Assembly: GCA_023379265.1 (NCBI GenBank)
Contig: JAMCUI010000020.1
Span: 1 to 59,077 of the forward strand
Length of the DNA stretch: 59,077 nucleotides
Reading direction: 5' to 3'
Source: Patescibacteria group bacterium
GTDB taxonomy: Bacteria > Patescibacteriota > Microgenomatia > 2-02-FULL-39-11
The notes under the pieces were generated by a model that worked only from the letters and a program-made list of their open reading frames with translations, did no database searches and had not been told where the DNA came from. Position 1 is the first letter of the stretch, and each line of letters opens with the position of its first letter. Positions 59,042 through 59,077 of this stretch are shown piece after piece. The position numbers and the translations under genes are program-made.

Positions 59042-59077
59042 ATGCTTAGGTTTCTGACTGCAGGTGAATCACACGGA
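59042..59077 (+). CDS. aroC: chorismate synthase, start only, truncated by window edge
   Basis: MLRFLTAGESHG is the AroC N-terminal signature. Confidence 0.85.
   Translation, partial: MLRFLTAGESHG

Overview
The window looks like a 59 kb stretch of a reduced, Candidate-Phyla-Radiation-like (Microgenomates/Patescibacteria-type) bacterial genome using the standard code (TGA is a stop, e.g. pgk and rplT). That lineage is inferred from gene style, not searched. Core blocks are gap(partial)-pgk; lexA divergent from uvrB-uvrA-uvrC; yvcK-secG; lepA; an HlyD/RND exporter; efp; nth-nudix; tig; thrS-infC-rpmI-rplT; and a near-complete chorismate/Phe/Tyr operon (DAHP synthase, pheA, chorismate mutase, tyrA, aroB, aroQ, aroA, aroK, aroE, start of aroC). 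A tRNA-studded accessory region (about 12.4-33 kb) carries a TdeIII-like restriction-modification pair with a decayed serine recombinase, a tRNA-Gly-associated islet with a caspase/CHAT-like protease operon, and an Mrr/DUF4145/HNH/tyrosine-recombinase island. The strongest new observations are: (1) a classical ribosome-mediated attenuator before the aromatic operon, with leader peptide MNSLTPTWSKYYFYFTS and mutually exclusive 1:2, 2:3 and 3:4 helices; (2) a T-box-like antiterminator/terminator before thrS; (3) 30-nt palindromes of the CCCAGTAAATTT...AAATTTACTGGG type abutting tRNA termini, two of which flank a small GIY-YIG nuclease gene as inverted copies; (4) the three-gene caspase-like protease module between tRNA-Gly and a tRNA-Gly fragment; (5) five perfect 69-bp tandem repeats, each terminator-like, between a promoter and an exported hydrolase-like gene; (6) recurrent partial 'echo' copies of gene or tRNA ends about 60-75 bp away, which may be biological or an assembly artefact.
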